This document shows positions 5,604-6,738 of a stretch of 6,738 bases of DNA, in pieces. A program made the translations under genes and the position numbers. Position 1 is the stretch's first letter. Every line of letters begins with the position of its first letter. This stretch comes from an uncultured Eubacteriales bacterium (GTDB lineage: Bacteria > Bacillota > Clostridia > Oscillospirales > Oscillospiraceae): contig USIH01000118.1 of assembly GCA_900554705.1 (NCBI GenBank), positions 1 through 6,738 of the forward strand, in the 5' to 3' direction. The notes beneath the pieces are model-generated. The model made no database searches and was not told the origin of the DNA. It saw nothing but the letters and a program-made list of their open reading frames with translations.

Positions 5604-5800
5604 AGCGTGTCGCCTCCCACGAACACCACCGGCGAAAGGCACTGCGCGTCGGGCGGCGCTCTGCCGAACACGCGGTCAAAGACGATCTCGCAGCACTTGA
5701 CGCGCAGCTCGGGCTTGACCGACGCATCCTCCATCGTCTCGCGCAGCACGCGGCAGGCGTCGGGCACGGCCGCGCGCAAAAGCTCCTGCAGCTGTTCCAC
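5600..5800 (-). CDS. Small terminase-associated (TerS-like) protein
   Basis: This 66-residue protein sits immediately before terL and overlaps its start by 4 nt, so the two are translationally coupled. The core LRAAVPDACRVLRETMED (8-25) followed by KPELRVKCCEIVFDRVFGRAPP (29-50) matches a pattern common in small phage proteins next to terminase, usually of the form R-x-x-A-x-x-[IV]-x-D-R-x-x-G-[KR]-P. No helix-turn-helix DNA-binding domain is present, and the protein is much shorter than usual small terminase subunits. It may therefore be a minimal TerS, a C-terminal fragment-type TerS, or an accessory protein. GTG at 5800 is taken as the start because AGGAGG lies 7 nt upstream; the ATG at 5806 is only 1 nt from that site. 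Confidence 0.6.
   Translation of the reverse strand: MEQLQELLRAAVPDACRVLRETMEDASVKPELRVKCCEIVFDRVFGRAPPDAQCLSPVVFVGGDTL
5613..5618 (-). promoter_or_regulatory. terL ribosome-binding site supporting the GTG start
   Basis: GGGAGG on the minus strand lies 9 nt before the GTG at 5603-5601, inside the coding region of the upstream small gene. With the GTGA overlap it favours the GTG over the ATG at 5642. Confidence 0.6.
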
Positions 5801-5802
5801 GG

Positions 5803-5922
5803 TCATTCCTCCTCTTCGTATTTTTTCATCAGCATCCCGTATACCTCGCAGTTGCGCCAGTGGCGGCAGCAAAACAGACGGTACTGCTTGGCGTAATCCT
5901 CGGTTTTGGGGAAATAGAGCTG
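5803..5922 (-). CDS. C-terminal fragment of a small Cys-rich phage protein (truncated)
   Basis: The frame ending in TGA at 5805-5803 encodes about 39 residues before the junction, QLYFPKTEDYAKQY followed by RLFCCRHWRNCEVYGMLMKKYEEEE. The C-C-x-H-x-x-x-C cluster could bind a metal, and the acidic tail carries the AGGAGG used by the next gene. Continuing upstream, no in-frame ATG, GTG or TTG occurs before a stop at 5952-5950 inside the A+T-rich DNA, so the gene lacks its 5' end. G+C content, strand and the 2-nt spacing to the next gene place it in the phage operon. I do not recognise the family. It was too short for routine ORF calling. Confidence 0.6.
   Translation of the reverse strand, partial: QLYFPKTEDYAKQYRLFCCRHWRNCEVYGMLMKKYEEEE
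5808..5813 (-). promoter_or_regulatory. Ribosome-binding site of the TerS-like gene
   Basis: AGGAGG on the minus strand has 7 nt to GTG (5800-5798) but only 1 nt to ATG (5806-5804), which decides for the GTG start. It overlaps the codons for the Glu tail of the preceding gene. Confidence 0.7.
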
Positions 5923-5935
5923 ATATTGACTATGG
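5915..5935. other. Compositional junction between phage and A+T-rich DNA
   Basis: Within about 20 bp the sequence changes from G+C-rich minus-strand phage coding DNA to strongly A+T-rich plus-strand coding DNA. Both reading frames meeting here are open into the junction and lack starts. I see no inverted-repeat end, integrase, tRNA or att core. An assembly chimera is most likely; a recombination scar cannot be excluded. Confidence 0.8.
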
Positions 5936-6506
5936 TGATACCAAACTGCCTACTATTTGTTGGTTTGCCTATGGTTTGAATTATGATCAAAGAAGACCTG
6001 GCGGTTACTTTAATGAGTTTGAAGTGTATCATGTTGAAAATGGCTATATGCCAGAATTTACAGAAAAACGTGCACAAACTTTTATTGATGGTGTGCTAGA
6101 AAACTTTAAAGAAAAGCCTAATGTAGCTTTGCGTTTTTACAGTCAAAAGTTTTTATCTTCTTGGGCTAATCCTCAATATGAAACGTTTGATCAATTCCGT
6201 GAATTGAATAATAACAATTTTGTAAAAAATGTTGTTGGTGGCAAAATCAATGATGTTTTAAATATATTTTGGGATGGAGTGTCAAGTGTTATTGCGCTTG
6301 GATTGTTTGCATTTATGATTAAAAAGAGAAAATGTTTAAATCTATATTCAATGATTGGGATGATTATTGTGATAGGTGGTTTCTTGTTTCATACTCTTTG
6401 GGAAGTAAAAGCTATATATCTTTATCAATACTTTATGTATTTGCTTCCTTATGCTGCTCGTGGTTTAGTTTCTTTATTTGATAAAAAGGATAATCATGTT
6501 GTTTGA
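5922..6506 (+). CDS. GT39/PMT-like polytopic membrane protein, C-terminal part
   Basis: About 194 residues of the C-terminal portion are present; the N-terminus is missing at the junction. The segment resembles membrane glycosyltransferases of the GT39 (dolichyl-phosphate-mannose mannosyltransferase-like) type found in Firmicutes. It has an extracytoplasmic stretch PTICWFAYGLNYDQ then RPGGYFNEF, a helical region ending NVALRFYSQKFLSSWANPQYETFDQF, then hydrophobic helices at about 6277-6325, 6337-6390 and 6409-6475, including GGFLFHTLWEVKAIYLYQYF followed by LLPYAARGL. The motif F-H-x-L-W-E-x-K-x-x-Y-x-x-x-Y near the C-terminus is typical of that group as I remember it. Such proteins transfer sugars from lipid carriers to surface polymers. 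Low G+C and AT-rich codons set it apart from the phage genes. The frame continues leftward through antisense phage sequence by chance, so the true start is outside this window. Substrate unknown. Confidence 0.65.
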   Translation, partial: DIDYGDTKLPTICWFAYGLNYDQRRPGGYFNEFEVYHVENGYMPEFTEKRAQTFIDGVLENFKEKPNVALRFYSQKFLSSWANPQYETFDQFRELNNNNFVKNVVGGKINDVLNIFWDGVSSVIALGLFAFMIKKRKCLNLYSMIGMIIVIGGFLFHTLWEVKAIYLYQYFMYLLPYAARGLVSLFDKKDNHVV

Positions 6507-6738
6507 TAAAATATTTGTTTTTCTGGGTTTAACATATTTATTTGCCTCTTTATTGGTATTTTTTAATACATTCTTAAACTTATGGGGAATTCTATTTTCA
6601 ATAGTTTTTGTTTACTTTTTCTATAAGCTATACTTATCTTTAATTAGAAAAGATATTGATTTATTTAATAAAAAAGACATTGTTTATTGGATTATAGCTG
6701 TTATTTTGATAATGACTTGGGTATTTTTATCAGGAATA
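6496..6738 (+). CDS. Polytopic membrane protein, N-terminal part (runs off the end)
   Basis: Eighty-one codons are present with no stop before the window ends. The ATG overlaps the previous gene by 11 nt and has AAGGA (6486-6490) five nt upstream, so the two genes are probably co-transcribed and coupled. Three hydrophobic segments are visible at about residues 5-24, 27-49 and 62-79 (IVYWIIAVILIMTWVFLSGI); a charged loop RKDIDLFNKKD separates the second and third. The family is not certain. The ending WVFLSGI and the neighbour suggest another surface-polysaccharide or glycosyltransferase-type membrane protein, but this is inference. Confidence 0.7.
   Translation, partial: MLFDKIFVFLGLTYLFASLLVFFNTFLNLWGILFSIVFVYFFYKLYLSLIRKDIDLFNKKDIVYWIIAVILIMTWVFLSGI

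Noticed and set aside
5604..5642. ATG at 5642 as the terL start, adding 13 residues
   Set aside because: It lies inside the upstream small gene without a matching ribosome-binding site. GTG at 5603 has GGGAGG and the typical GTGA overlap.
5921..5940. TGATA at 5921-5925 and 5936-5940 as a target-site duplication or att core
   Set aside because: Only 5 bp, in A+T-rich sequence, with no mobile element between the copies; expected by chance.
4179..6506. A single 775-codon plus-strand gene crossing the junction
   Set aside because: Its first ~580 codons are antisense to terL and its neighbours and only the last ~190 resemble a real protein. The frames are joined by chance at the compositional break.

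Overview
The window holds two unrelated pieces of DNA joined at about 5915-5935. Positions 1 to ~5920 are G+C-rich (about 60-70% in the lines I counted by hand) and carry the packaging and head genes of a tailed phage or prophage, all on the minus strand. Positions ~5925 to 6738 are A+T-rich (about 25-35% G+C) and carry parts of two plus-strand bacterial membrane-protein genes. The G+C-rich part suggests a prophage in a high-G+C, gut-type Clostridia/Oscillospiraceae-like host, inferred from gene content and intergenic repeat style rather than any marker gene. The A+T-rich part looks like a low-G+C Firmicute.

Read 5'->3' on the minus strand, the phage block runs: the end of a small Cys-rich protein (5803-5922, cut by the junction), a small TerS-like protein (5600-5800), the terminase large subunit (4215-5603), the portal protein (2292-4082), a scaffold-like protein (1550-2140) and an N4-gp56-family major capsid protein (186-1451). 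This is the classical order terminase-portal-scaffold-capsid. Gene starts are supported by Shine-Dalgarno sites. The first three genes are tightly coupled: a 2-nt gap, then a GTGA stop/start overlap. The products would assemble a procapsid (capsid on scaffold, nucleated at the portal) and then package DNA into it (terminase on the portal).

The most unusual feature of the block is a dispersed repeat of up to 91 bp, present in four copies (1-91, 136-185, 2199-2289, 4174-4241). Each consists of G+C-rich stem-loops around an almost invariant A+T-rich 20-mer. Copies lie 0-2 nt beyond the stop codons of the capsid and portal genes, and one supplies the terminase stop codon and last residues. Seven-bp tandem repeats accompany it at two sites (101-135 and 4097-4128). 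A separate 9-bp inverted repeat lies between the scaffold and capsid genes.

The A+T-rich part (5922-6738) contains the C-terminal ~190 residues of a GT39/PMT-like polytopic membrane protein and, overlapping it by 11 nt, the first 81 codons of another membrane protein that runs off the end. Both genes touching the junction lack their 5' ends there, with no insertion sequence, integrase or att site visible. An assembly chimera is therefore the simplest explanation, with an illegitimate recombination event as the alternative.
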